Shown piece after piece: positions 1 through 7,714 of a stretch of DNA of 64,000 bases. The DNA comes from Aliiruegeria sabulilitoris. GTDB lineage: Bacteria; Pseudomonadota; Alphaproteobacteria; Rhodobacterales; Rhodobacteraceae. Under the pieces are notes generated by a model. The model was given only the letters and a program-made list of their open reading frames with translations, was not told where the DNA came from and did not search any database. Position 1 is the stretch's first letter. Each line of letters starts with the position of its first letter. A program made the position numbers and the translations under genes. Where the stretch lies: contig NZ_LOAS01000003.1 of the NCBI RefSeq assembly GCF_001558155.1, positions 287,751 through 351,750 on the forward strand. Direction: 5' to 3'.

Positions 1-231
1 GCCGGCGTCGTCGGTGAATTCGACGTTGTCGCCACCGTCAAGGGTGGTGGCCTCTCCGGTCAGGCTGGCGCGGTCAAGCACGGCATCTCCAAGGCCCTGC
101 AACTCTACGATCCCACGCTGCGCGCGCCGCTCAAGGCTGCGGGCTTCCTGACCCGCGACAGCCGCGTCGTAGAACGCAAGAAGTTCGGCCGCCGCAAGGC
201 CCGCCGGAGCTTCCAGTTCTCCAAGCGCTGA
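1..231 (+). CDS. rpsI: 30S ribosomal protein S9 (C-terminal part)
   Basis: The window opens inside this gene. The 76 readable residues end in the S9 signature tail: a [19 protein letters not shown] segment, then [16 protein letters not shown], then a very basic end ([18 protein letters not shown]). S9 sits in the small-subunit head, and its C-terminal SKR tail reaches the P-site tRNA. The N-terminal part lies outside the window. A strong terminator follows at 252-283, so this ends its operon (normally rplM-rpsI). Confidence 0.97.
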   Translation, partial: AGVVGEFDVVATVKGGGLSGQAGAVKHGISKALQLYDPTLRAPLKAAGFLTRDSRVVERKKFGRRKARRSFQFSKR

Positions 232-251
232 TCGAACGAGACGTTTTACGG

Positions 252-283
252 AAAAGGGCCGCCTTCGGGTGGCCCTTTTTTTC
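252..283 (+). terminator. Rho-independent terminator of rpsI
   Basis: AAAGGGCCGCC and GGTGGCCCTTT close over a TTCG tetraloop and run straight into a T-tract. It lies 20 nt after the rpsI stop. Confidence 0.9.
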
Positions 284-344
284 TTTCAGATGTGTCGCAG
301 CTTTTTCCGGTTTGAAACCAGTCTTCGATGACGCAACTCGGTTC

Positions 345-396
345 CATCATCTTTCCGAAAATGCCTCCGCCGGAGGCACGATCCACAGGATCGTAC
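345..396 (-). repeat. Dispersed intergenic repeat, copy 1 (GATCC-head type)
   Basis: Read on the minus strand it is a palindromic head (ACGATCCTGTGGATCGT), a CTCCGGCGGAG palindrome, then a tail ending GGAAAGATGATG. It matches the copy at 11241-11292 over about 50 nt with a handful of differences. It sits between the rpsI terminator and the rhodanese gene. Confidence 0.7.
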
Positions 397-465
397 GTGA
401 GAGGAAACACCGGTTGCCGCCCAGCCCGTCCTCGCCTAGCAGTAGGAGCAGGGTAGGAGGGTATC

Positions 466-864
466 ATGGTGAAACTGAACATCAGCGCGGCCGACATGGT
501 TGCAGCGGCGCGGGAACGGATCGAGGAAGTCTCCGCCGCCGACGCGATCGCGATGATGGACAACCCGGACGTGGTCATCGTCGATCTGCGTGATGTGCGG
601 GAGCGCCAGCGGGTCGGGTTCATCCCCGGCGCATTTCATTGCCCCCGCGGGATGATGGAGTTCTGGGTCGATCCGGAGAGCCCGTATTTCAAATCGATTT
701 TCGGGGAGGACAAGAAATTCGTCTTCCATTGCGCATCCGGCTGGCGCTCCGCGCTTGCCGTCGCCACGCTCAATGATATGGGCTTTCCAGCCGCGCATAT
801 CCGCGAGGGCTTCACCGGCTGGGTCGAACAGGGCGGCCCCGTCGAGACCTACAAGACAGAGTGA
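466..864 (+). CDS. Rhodanese-like domain protein (single-domain sulfurtransferase)
   Basis: A 132-residue single rhodanese domain. The core DVVIVDLRDVRE strand, the GFIPGAFHCPRG turn, and the active-site loop with Cys89 (HCASGWRS) are all present, so a persulfide-carrying sulfurtransferase is likely. There is no signal peptide, so it is cytoplasmic. The start is backed by a GGAGG-type site just upstream. Its stop overlaps a possible GTG start (861) of the next gene, so the two are probably co-transcribed. The sulfur acceptor is unknown; its partner is the kinase-like protein that follows. Confidence 0.88.
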   Translation: MVKLNISAADMVAAARERIEEVSAADAIAMMDNPDVVIVDLRDVRERQRVGFIPGAFHCPRGMMEFWVDPESPYFKSIFGEDKKFVFHCASGWRSALAVATLNDMGFPAAHIREGFTGWVEQGGPVETYKTE

Positions 865-869
865 GAGCG

Positions 870-1745
870 ATGAACAGCGAAGAACAGCGGCTCGCGCCGG
901 GCAGTGCCGAATGGTTGGACGCGTTGCGGGCGGAGGTCACGGACGGGCAGAGGGAGCCGATCTCCCGGATGGGGTATTTCTGTGCGCCTTTCCGGCCGGA
1001 GAGCGGTCCGTTCCTGGGCACGGTGATCAAGGTCTATCAGAGCCGGGCAGGGCAGGAGATTCTCCAGCGGCTGGCGGCGGCGCATGACGACTACGTTGCA
1101 GCTCTCGGCGCCTGCGGTGTCCGCCTGCCCGAAACGCGGCTTTGCCTGCTGGATTGCGACGGTACTACCGTTCCGGTGATCGTACAGGAGGCGCTGCCTG
1201 CGGCATCGATGATGCGGGACCAGATGCTTCAGGCGGATCTGGACGGGGCGCTGGCGCTAATGGAGGCAGCCGGAGAAGTGATCGCGACGTTCTGGAAAGC
1301 GGCGGCGGAACGGGACGACCGGGTCGGTTTCCACCCCTCGATCCGCAACCTGGCGGTGATCGACGGACAGGGGATCTTCTTCGATACCTTCCCGCCGCTG
1401 ATTGGCTACAGCCACGACGAGATGGCGGAAGTCCTGATCCGGTTCTCTGACAAGACCTGGATGCGCGCGCTTGGCCCGTTGCTGCGCTGGAAGGTGCGTG
1501 GGATCCAGGACGAATGGTACTCGCCCCCCGAAACCCTCATCGGCCTTGTCGGCAGCGCTTGCCGGCTGCGTCCGGACGATCAGCAGGCATTCCTGGATTG
1601 GGGGCGCGAGTTCGCGCAGCGCAGGATGCCGGACCATGCCGACGAGATCTTGCAAGCACTCTCCGAACCGCCGCGCCTGCCATTCTACTGGACGGCCTTT
1701 CGGAAGTTGCTCGGGCTGCAAGGCGAGCCGAATATCCGGCGCTGA
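870..1745 (+). CDS. Uncharacterised protein with kinase-like features
   Basis: A 291-residue soluble protein that I cannot name. Several elements recall the protein-kinase/aminoglycoside-phosphotransferase fold: a possible ATP lysine in GTVIKVYQ (about residue 54), a hinge-like VIVQEALP (about 104-111), a catalytic-loop-like HPSIRNLAV (His155, Asn160) and a metal-aspartate-like FFDTFPP (Asp172). These assignments are inference from pattern only. The start is ATG 870; a GTG at 861 would overlap the rhodanese stop. A terminator follows 30 nt downstream, so rhodanese and this gene form a two-gene unit. Confidence 0.6.
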   Translation: MNSEEQRLAPGSAEWLDALRAEVTDGQREPISRMGYFCAPFRPESGPFLGTVIKVYQSRAGQEILQRLAAAHDDYVAALGACGVRLPETRLCLLDCDGTTVPVIVQEALPAASMMRDQMLQADLDGALALMEAAGEVIATFWKAAAERDDRVGFHPSIRNLAVIDGQGIFFDTFPPLIGYSHDEMAEVLIRFSDKTWMRALGPLLRWKVRGIQDEWYSPPETLIGLVGSACRLRPDDQQAFLDWGREFAQRRMPDHADEILQALSEPPRLPFYWTAFRKLLGLQGEPNIRR

Positions 1746-1774
1746 GCAGGGTGTTACGACAAATAGGTACAAAG

Positions 1775-1806
1775 AAAGCCGCCTGAGTTCAGGCGGTTTT
1801 CTTTTG
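1775..1806. terminator. Bidirectional terminator between convergent genes
   Basis: AAAGCCGCCTGA and a TCAGGCGGTTTT arm form a hairpin flanked by A-runs on the left and T-runs on the right. It can therefore stop both the kinase-like gene (plus) and the YejA-like gene (minus). Confidence 0.88.
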
Positions 1807-1813
1807 TTCGATC

Positions 1814-3628
1814 CTATGGCTCGATCCACCAGACATCGGGCTGGAAGCCGATCCAGTCTCCATACATCTGCGTCTTGCCTTCGGGGTATTTCAGCTCCGC
1901 CTTATGCGCGATGCGGCCCACCGGCGAATACCAGATCGGGATCACGTAGCGGCCCGTGGTCAGTACCCGGTCGAGCGCCTTGGCAGCCGCGCGGAAATCC
2001 TCCTGGCTCTCGCCATTGAGTAGCGCGTCGATCATGGCCTCGGCAGCGGGCGAGTTCATCCCCATCCAGTTGCGCGTGCCGGGCTTGGTCACGCCCTCCG
2101 CGCCCCAATAGAGGTTCTGCTCGTTGCCGGGCGACAGCGACATGTAGCGAATGTAATAGGCCATGTCGAAATCGTATTCCTGGGTGCGCTCCTTGTACTG
2201 GGCGGCATCCACCGTCACCAGGTTGGCCACCACGCCGATCCGCTTGAGCTGTTCAGCGTAAAGCTCGGCGATATTGACGGTCTGGGTTGCGCCAGAACGC
2301 AGAAAGATGTCGAATTCGAGCTTTTCGCCCGCTTCATTCGTCATCACGCCGTCCTGCACCGTCCAGCCGGCATCGGCGAGGATCCTGAGGGCCGCCCGCG
2401 TGTTCTTGCGGTTGGCCTCGGAGCCATCGGAGACGGGCAGAGCATAGCCTTCCAACGCGCCGGGGAGCAACTCATCGGCAAAGGGTTCCAGCAATTCCCG
2501 CACCTTGCCCTCGGCCGGTCCATCGGACATGCCCAGAACCGAGTTGGAGAAATAGGAGCGGATGCGCGGCTCCTCGCCGGCATTGATCGCGTTGTTGATG
2601 AACTCGAAATTGAAGGCGTGGATCAGGGCATCGCGCACGCGCCAGTCATCGAAGGGTGCGCGGCGGGTATTCATGACCATGCCCTGGATGCCGGAGGGGC
2701 GCTGGTGGGGGATCTCGGTCATGATGATCTCGCCCTTTTCAACGGCGGGGAAATCATAGGCCGTCTTCCATTTGGAGAGGCTGCCCTCGCGGTTGGAGGA
2801 GATTTCTCCGGCGCGGAAGGCCTCGAACGCGACTTCGCTGTCGCCGAACCATTCGTAGCGGATCTCGTCGATGTTGTGCTGTCCGCGGTTGAAGGGCAGA
2901 TCTGACCCCCACCAGTCGGGATCCTTTTTGAGCGTCACGAAACGGCCCGGCTCGAAATCGGCGATCACGTAAGGCCCGGTGCCGACGGGGGGCTCCAGCG
3001 AGCTTTCGTCGAAGGGGCGGTTCTCGTAGGTGGATTTCTTCAGGATCGGCCTTAGCCCGAGGATGAGCGGCAACTCGTTGTCCTCGGTGTTGAAGCTGAA
3101 GCGGACCGTGCGGTCGTCCACGGCTTGCGCTGTCTCGACCTTTTCCCAGGCGCCGTGATAGCGCGGGTGGCCGAGTGTGCCGAGGGTCTCGAATGACCAC
3201 AGCACATCCTCCACCGTGACCGGGCTGCCATCGGAGAAATGCGCCTCGGGGCGGAGCGTGAACTGGACCCATTCGCGATTCGGACCGGTCTCCACCGATT
3301 CGGCCAGAAGGCCGTAAAGCGTGAAGGGTTCGTCCCAATTGCGCCCCATCAGGCTTTCATAGCCATAATTTCTTTGTCCGTAGACAGAACTGCCCTTGAG
3401 GATGAACGGGTTGAGGCTGTCATAGCCACCGACCTCCGAGAGCACGATTCTTCCACCCTTGGGCGCGTCGGGGTTCACATATGGGAGGGACACAAAATCC
3501 GGTGGAAGCGCGGGATCGCCATACATAGCTATGCCATGCGCTGGTTCCGCCTGTGCGAATCCCCCTGCGAGAGAAACGGCGATTGCGCAAGCGGCAAAGC
3601 GCGTGCGTTCGAAAAAATGCGGTCGCAT
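1814..3628 (-). CDS. Periplasmic solute-binding protein, family 5, YejA-like (peptide ABC uptake)
   Basis: A 604-residue precursor, the same size as E. coli YejA and similar along its length from memory (DFVSLPYVNPDAPKGGRI near the start, VGTGPYVIADFEPGR, NRGQHNIDEIRYEWFGDSEVAFEAF in short stretches). The start is ATG 3628 because it gives a clean signal peptide (MRPHFFERTRFAACAIAVSLAGGFAQA) ending in AQA. It would bind oligopeptides or microcin-like peptides in the periplasm for an ABC importer. Unusually, no yejB/E/F permease or ATPase genes flank it, so it either works with a transporter elsewhere or is an orphan. Confidence 0.88.
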   Translation of the reverse strand: MRPHFFERTRFAACAIAVSLAGGFAQAEPAHGIAMYGDPALPPDFVSLPYVNPDAPKGGRIVLSEVGGYDSLNPFILKGSSVYGQRNYGYESLMGRNWDEPFTLYGLLAESVETGPNREWVQFTLRPEAHFSDGSPVTVEDVLWSFETLGTLGHPRYHGAWEKVETAQAVDDRTVRFSFNTEDNELPLILGLRPILKKSTYENRPFDESSLEPPVGTGPYVIADFEPGRFVTLKKDPDWWGSDLPFNRGQHNIDEIRYEWFGDSEVAFEAFRAGEISSNREGSLSKWKTAYDFPAVEKGEIIMTEIPHQRPSGIQGMVMNTRRAPFDDWRVRDALIHAFNFEFINNAINAGEEPRIRSYFSNSVLGMSDGPAEGKVRELLEPFADELLPGALEGYALPVSDGSEANRKNTRAALRILADAGWTVQDGVMTNEAGEKLEFDIFLRSGATQTVNIAELYAEQLKRIGVVANLVTVDAAQYKERTQEYDFDMAYYIRYMSLSPGNEQNLYWGAEGVTKPGTRNWMGMNSPAAEAMIDALLNGESQEDFRAAAKALDRVLTTGRYVIPIWYSPVGRIAHKAELKYPEGKTQMYGDWIGFQPDVWWIEP

Positions 3629-3706
3629 TTTGGCAACAATCCCTATCTGCCCTTGTATTCTTGGGGCGAGCGTAGCCCCGCAAGTCAACCATTTCAAACT
3701 TTTAAC

Positions 3707-3735
3707 TTGGCGTACGCAGCCGGTTTGCGTATAAA
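3707..3735 (+). promoter_or_regulatory. Sigma-70-type promoter with no downstream coding gene
   Basis: TTGGCG (3707-3712), a 17-nt spacer, then TATAAA (3730-3735). The predicted start site is near 3742. It lies in the gap between the divergent yejA-like and bdhA genes and faces the terminator at 3791-3817. Confidence 0.65.
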
Positions 3736-3741
3736 GAACGT

Positions 3742-3817
3742 ACTGCTCGATAGGTTTCTTGCCTGTATGAAACCTGCCTCAATGACTTAGCGCCCGCCTT
3801 GTGCGGGCGTTTTTTTT
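3742..3817 (+). ncRNA. Candidate small RNA (about 75 nt)
   Basis: Directly after a good promoter comes a hairpin with stem AGGTTTC/GAAACCT (3752-3775), a short single-stranded stretch, and a textbook terminator: CGCCCGC, 5-nt loop, GCGGGCG, eight T residues (3791-3817). No coding gene lies upstream of this terminator on the plus strand, and the only frame inside is an eight-codon ATG (3767-3790) without a ribosome site. This promoter-hairpin-terminator layout is that of an independently transcribed sRNA. Its targets are unknown. Confidence 0.6.
3791..3817 (+). terminator. Rho-independent terminator (of the candidate sRNA)
   Basis: A perfect 7-bp GC stem CGCCCGC/GCGGGCG is followed by eight consecutive T. 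It ends 175 nt before bdhA, so it cannot be that gene's own 3' end. Confidence 0.88.
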
Positions 3818-3992
3818 GGTCGGGTGCCGATTGGGCCTGCGAAAAAGATGGGCAGGACGCGAACGGATCTCGGGAGACGTGGCGTGGTCTCTGACGATTT
3901 CGATCTCCGGATGCCTGTCGGCAGGCTCTCCTGTTTCTTTATTTCGCGCGCGCAGCATGTATGCTCCGGGCAAACAAGACAGGGAGAGGGAA

Positions 3993-4766
3993 ATGAGCCT
4001 TCAGGGAAAGACTGCCGTCATCACGGGATCAAATTCGGGGATCGGGCTTGGCGTGGCCTGGGAAATGGCACGGGCGGGCGCGGATGTGGTGTTGAACTCC
4101 TTCACGGACCGGGAAGAGGACCACGCGCTGGCAGCTGAGATTGCCAGCCAGACCGGCGTTCGGGCGCGCTATATCAAGGCGGACATGTCCAAGGGCGAGG
4201 AATGCCGGGCGCTGATCGAGCAGGCCGGCGCCTGTGATATCCTGATCAACAATGCCGGCATCCAGTTCGTGGCGCCGATCGACGAGTTCCCGGTGGAGAA
4301 ATGGGACGCGATCATCGCGATCAACATGAACTCGGCCTTCCACACCACCGCGGCTGCCTTGCCCAAGATGCGCGCGGCCGGCTGGGGCCGGGTTATCAAT
4401 ATTGCCTCGGCGCATGGGTTGACGGCCTCGCCGTTCAAGTCGGCCTATATCGCGGCCAAGCATGGCGTTGTGGGCATGACCAAGACGGTGGCGCTTGAGA
4501 CGGCGCAGGAGCCGATCACCGCCAACGCGATCTGCCCGGGCTATGTGCTGACACCGCTGGTGGAGGCGCAGATCCCGAACACGATGAAGGAATACAACAT
4601 GGATCGCGAGCAGGTGATCCGCGATGTGATGCTGCAGCGCCAGCCGTCCAAGCAATTCGCCACGGTCGAGCAGTTGGGCGGGACCTGCGTTTTTCTCAGT
4701 TCGCCCGCGGCCGATCAGATCACCGGCACGACGATCAGCGTCGACGGCGGCTGGACCGCGTTGTGA
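3993..4766 (+). CDS. bdhA: 3-hydroxybutyrate dehydrogenase (SDR family)
   Basis: A 257-residue classical short-chain dehydrogenase. It carries TGSNSGIG (11-18) for NAD binding, NNAG (86-89), Asn111, Ser139, Tyr152 and Lys156. The segment HGLTASPFKSAYIAAKHG and the region around LVEAQIPNT and IDG/VDGGWTAL are typical of D-3-hydroxybutyrate dehydrogenase, which interconverts 3-hydroxybutyrate and acetoacetate during polyhydroxybutyrate use. The start is ATG 3993 behind a strong AGGGAGAGGG site. It stands alone, with a repeat hairpin downstream. Confidence 0.9.
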   Translation: MSLQGKTAVITGSNSGIGLGVAWEMARAGADVVLNSFTDREEDHALAAEIASQTGVRARYIKADMSKGEECRALIEQAGACDILINNAGIQFVAPIDEFPVEKWDAIIAINMNSAFHTTAAALPKMRAAGWGRVINIASAHGLTASPFKSAYIAAKHGVVGMTKTVALETAQEPITANAICPGYVLTPLVEAQIPNTMKEYNMDREQVIRDVMLQRQPSKQFATVEQLGGTCVFLSSPAADQITGTTISVDGGWTAL

Positions 4767-4778
4767 GCCGTTCGGCGG

Positions 4779-4850
4779 CGGGGGGCGCTGCCCCCCCGCA
4801 GGCGCGTCGTTGCCGCGCCTCCCCCCGGGATATTTGGGAACAGATGATGT
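4779..4850 (+). repeat. Dispersed intergenic repeat, copy 2 (abuts patatin start)
   Basis: A GC-rich hairpin head (GGGGGGCGCTGCCCCCC, 4780-4797) is followed by the tail CCCGGGATATTTGGGAACAG plus ATGATG. The tail stops one base before the patatin ATG at 4852, so the repeat forms that gene's immediate 5' leader. Near-identical tails occur at 29164 and 45150. Confidence 0.75.
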
Positions 4851-4851
4851 C

Positions 4852-5898
4852 ATGGGCGTGGTGAAGCGGATCAATTTGGCCTTGCAGGGCGGTGGGGCGC
4901 ATGGCGCCTTTACCTGGGGTGTGCTCGACCGGTTGCTGGAAGACGAGGATATCGAGATCGCCGGGATCTCCGGCACCTCGGCTGGCGCTCTGAACGGGGC
5001 GGCGCTGAAGGCAGGGCTGGTGGCCGATGGCAAGGGGCAGGACAGGGCGGCGGCGAAGGCCAATCTCGACTGGCTCTGGCACCAGGTGGCCGGCGTGCAG
5101 GATCTGCGGCTGACGCATTGGTTCGCGCCTTTTGCGCCGCCGAGCGAGATTTATTCGGCGGTTCTGGAAAGCTCGCCGCTTTTCACCATGGCGGACATGG
5201 CGAGCCGGGTGATCAGCCCCTATGCCTATGGGCCGCTCTATTCCAACCCACTGGAGCGGATCGTGGAGCGTTTCGCTTTCGACCGGGTTTGCGCCGAGAC
5301 AGGGCCGGCGCTGTTCATCTCAGCGAGCAATGTGCGCAGCGGCAAGATCCGGGTGTTCGAGGGCGAGGAGATATCGACGAGCGCGATTCTGGCTTCGGGA
5401 TGCCTGCCCTCGATCTTTCAGGCGGTTGAGATTTTCGACGAGACGACCGGGCAGATGGAAGCCTTTTGGGATGGCGGCTATACCGGCAACCCGGCGCTCT
5501 TTCCGCTCTTTCGGCAGGATCTGCCGGCGGATGTTCTGGTGGTGAATATCAACCCGCTTTTCCGGCCGGACGTGCCGAAATCAGCGGGCGATATCCATAA
5601 CCGGATCAACGAGATCAGCTTCAATTCCTCGCTGCTGCGAGAACTTCGTGCGATTCACTTCGTGCATGAACTGATTGCCGAGAAGCGGGTGGAGGGGATG
5701 CGCGACGTGCTGGTGCACATGGTCGCCGATGACGATTTCATGCGGGATCTGTCGGTTGCCACCAAGATCGTGCCCTCGCCGGTCATCCTGTCGAGGCTCA
5801 AGGCTGCCGGGCGGGCGGCGGGGGAGCGGTTCCTGAGCGCCCACAAGCAGGATCTGAACCTGCGCGGCAGTGTCGATCTGGCGGAGATGTTCGGTTAG
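4852..5898 (+). CDS. Patatin-like phospholipase family protein
   Basis: A 348-residue cytoplasmic or peripheral lipid acyl hydrolase. It has the oxyanion-hole motif LQGGGAHGAF (11-20), the nucleophile elbow GTSAG with Ser43, and the dyad aspartate in WDGGYTGNPAL (about Asp207). No signal peptide or membrane segment is seen. ATG 4852 is chosen because it puts the GGGAHG motif at the usual distance from the N-terminus; the dispersed repeat ends just before it, leaving no ordinary ribosome site. It is convergent with the DUF502 gene. The substrate is not evident; family members hydrolyse phospholipids or PHB-granule lipids. Confidence 0.88.
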   Translation: MGVVKRINLALQGGGAHGAFTWGVLDRLLEDEDIEIAGISGTSAGALNGAALKAGLVADGKGQDRAAAKANLDWLWHQVAGVQDLRLTHWFAPFAPPSEIYSAVLESSPLFTMADMASRVISPYAYGPLYSNPLERIVERFAFDRVCAETGPALFISASNVRSGKIRVFEGEEISTSAILASGCLPSIFQAVEIFDETTGQMEAFWDGGYTGNPALFPLFRQDLPADVLVVNINPLFRPDVPKSAGDIHNRINEISFNSSLLRELRAIHFVHELIAEKRVEGMRDVLVHMVADDDFMRDLSVATKIVPSPVILSRLKAAGRAAGERFLSAHKQDLNLRGSVDLAEMFG

Positions 5899-5935
5899 GA
5901 CGTGTGTTTCGGCGCCTTTCTGGGCGGAAACCTCG

Positions 5936-6715
5936 TCAGGCGCCCAGCTTGTCCCGCTGACGTTCGTTCTCGACATCGATGGGAATGCCGCCCGGCGTCG
6001 GTGGCAGGTCTTCATGCCCGGCGTTCGGATAGACCAAGCCGGCCGAAATCACCAGTTTGGCCGCATCTTCGACCGACATGTCGAGATAGATGACCTCGGA
6101 CTCCGGAACGAACAGCAGGAATCCCGAGGTCGGGTTCGGCGTCGTCGGCAGGAAGACCGACAGGATGTTTTCGTTCCGGGGCACACGTCTCGAGATTTCG
6201 CCCTTGGCTGCGGTGGAGACGAAGGCAACGGCCCAGAGCCCCGCGCGCGGGTATTCGATCAGGCAAGCCTTGTCGAATTTGGAGTCCGTCTGGGCAAAGA
6301 TGGTCTCGGCGATCTGCTTCACGCCGCTATAGATGGAACGCACGATCGGCATCCGGTCCACCAGGACCTCGGCCCAGGCGATGAAGGACCGGCCGATCAC
6401 GCCCTTGGCGATCCAGCCGATCACCACCGTGAAGACCAGGAAGAAGACGACGCCCACGCCACGCACGTTGATTTGCGTGTCTTCGCCAAAGATCTCCTTC
6501 AAGAACCTTTCGGGCTCGTAGGGGTCGGGGACGAAAGGCAGCACGAAGCTGTCGACCCAGCCAACGACGGTCCAGATCAGCCAGACGGTCAGGCCGACAG
6601 GCGCGATCACGACCAGCCCGGTCAGGAAGGAAGACCGCAGGTTTGCGAGGATCCCCGGCTTTCGACGGAGATGAAGCGGCTCGGGGGCCGTTTGATGTTT
6701 GTCGCGATTTTGCAT
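5936..6715 (-). CDS. DUF502 family integral membrane protein
   Basis: A 259-residue protein with two transmembrane helices in the first half (LTGLVVIAPVGLTVWLIWTV and VVFFLVFTVVIGWIAKGVIG). The conserved MPIVRSIYSGVKQIAETI follows, then a soluble C-terminal domain with LPTTPNPTSGFLLFVPESEV, a hallmark of DUF502. The molecular function of the family is not established. The start ATG 6715 is preferred over upstream codons because it leaves a short basic N-terminus before the first helix. Confidence 0.85.
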   Translation of the reverse strand: MQNRDKHQTAPEPLHLRRKPGILANLRSSFLTGLVVIAPVGLTVWLIWTVVGWVDSFVLPFVPDPYEPERFLKEIFGEDTQINVRGVGVVFFLVFTVVIGWIAKGVIGRSFIAWAEVLVDRMPIVRSIYSGVKQIAETIFAQTDSKFDKACLIEYPRAGLWAVAFVSTAAKGEISRRVPRNENILSVFLPTTPNPTSGFLLFVPESEVIYLDMSVEDAAKLVISAGLVYPNAGHEDLPPTPGGIPIDVENERQRDKLGA

Positions 6716-6799
6716 TGCCTGAACTGGTGCTCCCCGCACGCAAGCTATGTAGCCGCCCGAAACTTCGCAAGGGCGGCTGAAGGTTTCAAAGGAAGCGGT

Positions 6800-7714
6800 T
6801 TACTGTTTGCTCGCAAGGCAGCCGGCAATTGCCGCCGCAAGCCTAGCATTGTTCAAAACGAGGGCGATATTCGCTTCCAGCGAGCGCCCCTCGGTCAGCT
6901 CGAAGATCCGCTGCAGCAGGAACGGGGTCACCGCCTTGGCCGAGACGCCGGCTGCATCAGCCTCGGCCTGAGCCTGAGTAATCACCGGGGCCAGCGCGTC
7001 AGCGGAGATTTCGGCCTCTGCCGGGATCGGGTTGGCGACCAGTTGTCCACCAGGCAGGCCGAGCGCGCGCCGCATGCGCATGGCGTCGGCGATCTCGTCG
7101 GCGCTGTCCATGCGAAGCGGCGCGGCGAGTTCAGAGCGTGCAGACCAGAAGGCCGGCAGAACATCCTGCCCGAGGGCGATCACCGGGACGCCAAGCGTTT
7201 CCAGCACCTCGAAGGTCTTGGGCAGGTCAAGGATCGCCTTGGCGCCCGCGCATACCACGGTCACCGGCGTCTGGGCCAGTTCCTGCAGGTCCGCCGAAAT
7301 GTCGAAACTCGTCTCCGCGCCCTTGTGCACGCCGCCGATTCCGCCCGTGGCAAAAACCTCGATTCCGGCCAGATGGGCGGCGATCATGGTGGCCGCGACG
7401 GTCGTGGCGCCGTTTCCGCCGCGCGCCATGCAGACGGCGAGATCGGCGCGGCTGACCTTGGCGACATCCTTGGCCCGAGCAAGCGCTTTCAACTCCGCGG
7501 GTTCCAGCCCGACATGCAGTCGTCCCGCCAGAACGGCGATTGTGGCCGGTGTCGCGCCGGCTTGTCGCACGGTTTGCTCGACCTGTTGCGCGGTCTCGAG
7601 GTTTTGCGGCCAAGGCATGCCGTGGGTGATGATCGTGCTCTCCAGCGCGACCAGCGCGCCGCCTTTGGCGCGCGCCTCGGCAACTTCGGCCGAGAAGTGT
7701 ATGGGAAGGCTCAA
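6800..7714 (-). CDS. psuG: Pseudouridine-5'-phosphate glycosidase
   Basis: A 304-residue homolog of PsuG, which splits pseudouridine 5'-phosphate into uracil and ribose 5-phosphate. Family signatures are VALESTIITHGMPWPQN, GGNGATTVAATMIAA, FATGGIGGVHKGAE and NPIPAEAEI. Translation appears to begin at TTG 7714: this gives the family-typical N-terminus before VALESTI, and the TTG overlaps the psuK stop (TTGA, 4 nt), implying translational coupling. psuK lies directly upstream in the same operon. Confidence 0.93.
   Translation of the reverse strand: MSLPIHFSAEVAEARAKGGALVALESTIITHGMPWPQNLETAQQVEQTVRQAGATPATIAVLAGRLHVGLEPAELKALARAKDVAKVSRADLAVCMARGGNGATTVAATMIAAHLAGIEVFATGGIGGVHKGAETSFDISADLQELAQTPVTVVCAGAKAILDLPKTFEVLETLGVPVIALGQDVLPAFWSARSELAAPLRMDSADEIADAMRMRRALGLPGGQLVANPIPAEAEISADALAPVITQAQAEADAAGVSAKAVTPFLLQRIFELTEGRSLEANIALVLNNARLAAAIAGCLASKQ

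Noticed and set aside
3767-3790. An eight-codon ATG frame just before the 3791 terminator, as a possible leader peptide
   Set aside because: It has no ribosome site and no run of regulatory codons, and the terminator is 175 nt from the next gene, so attenuation is not supported.
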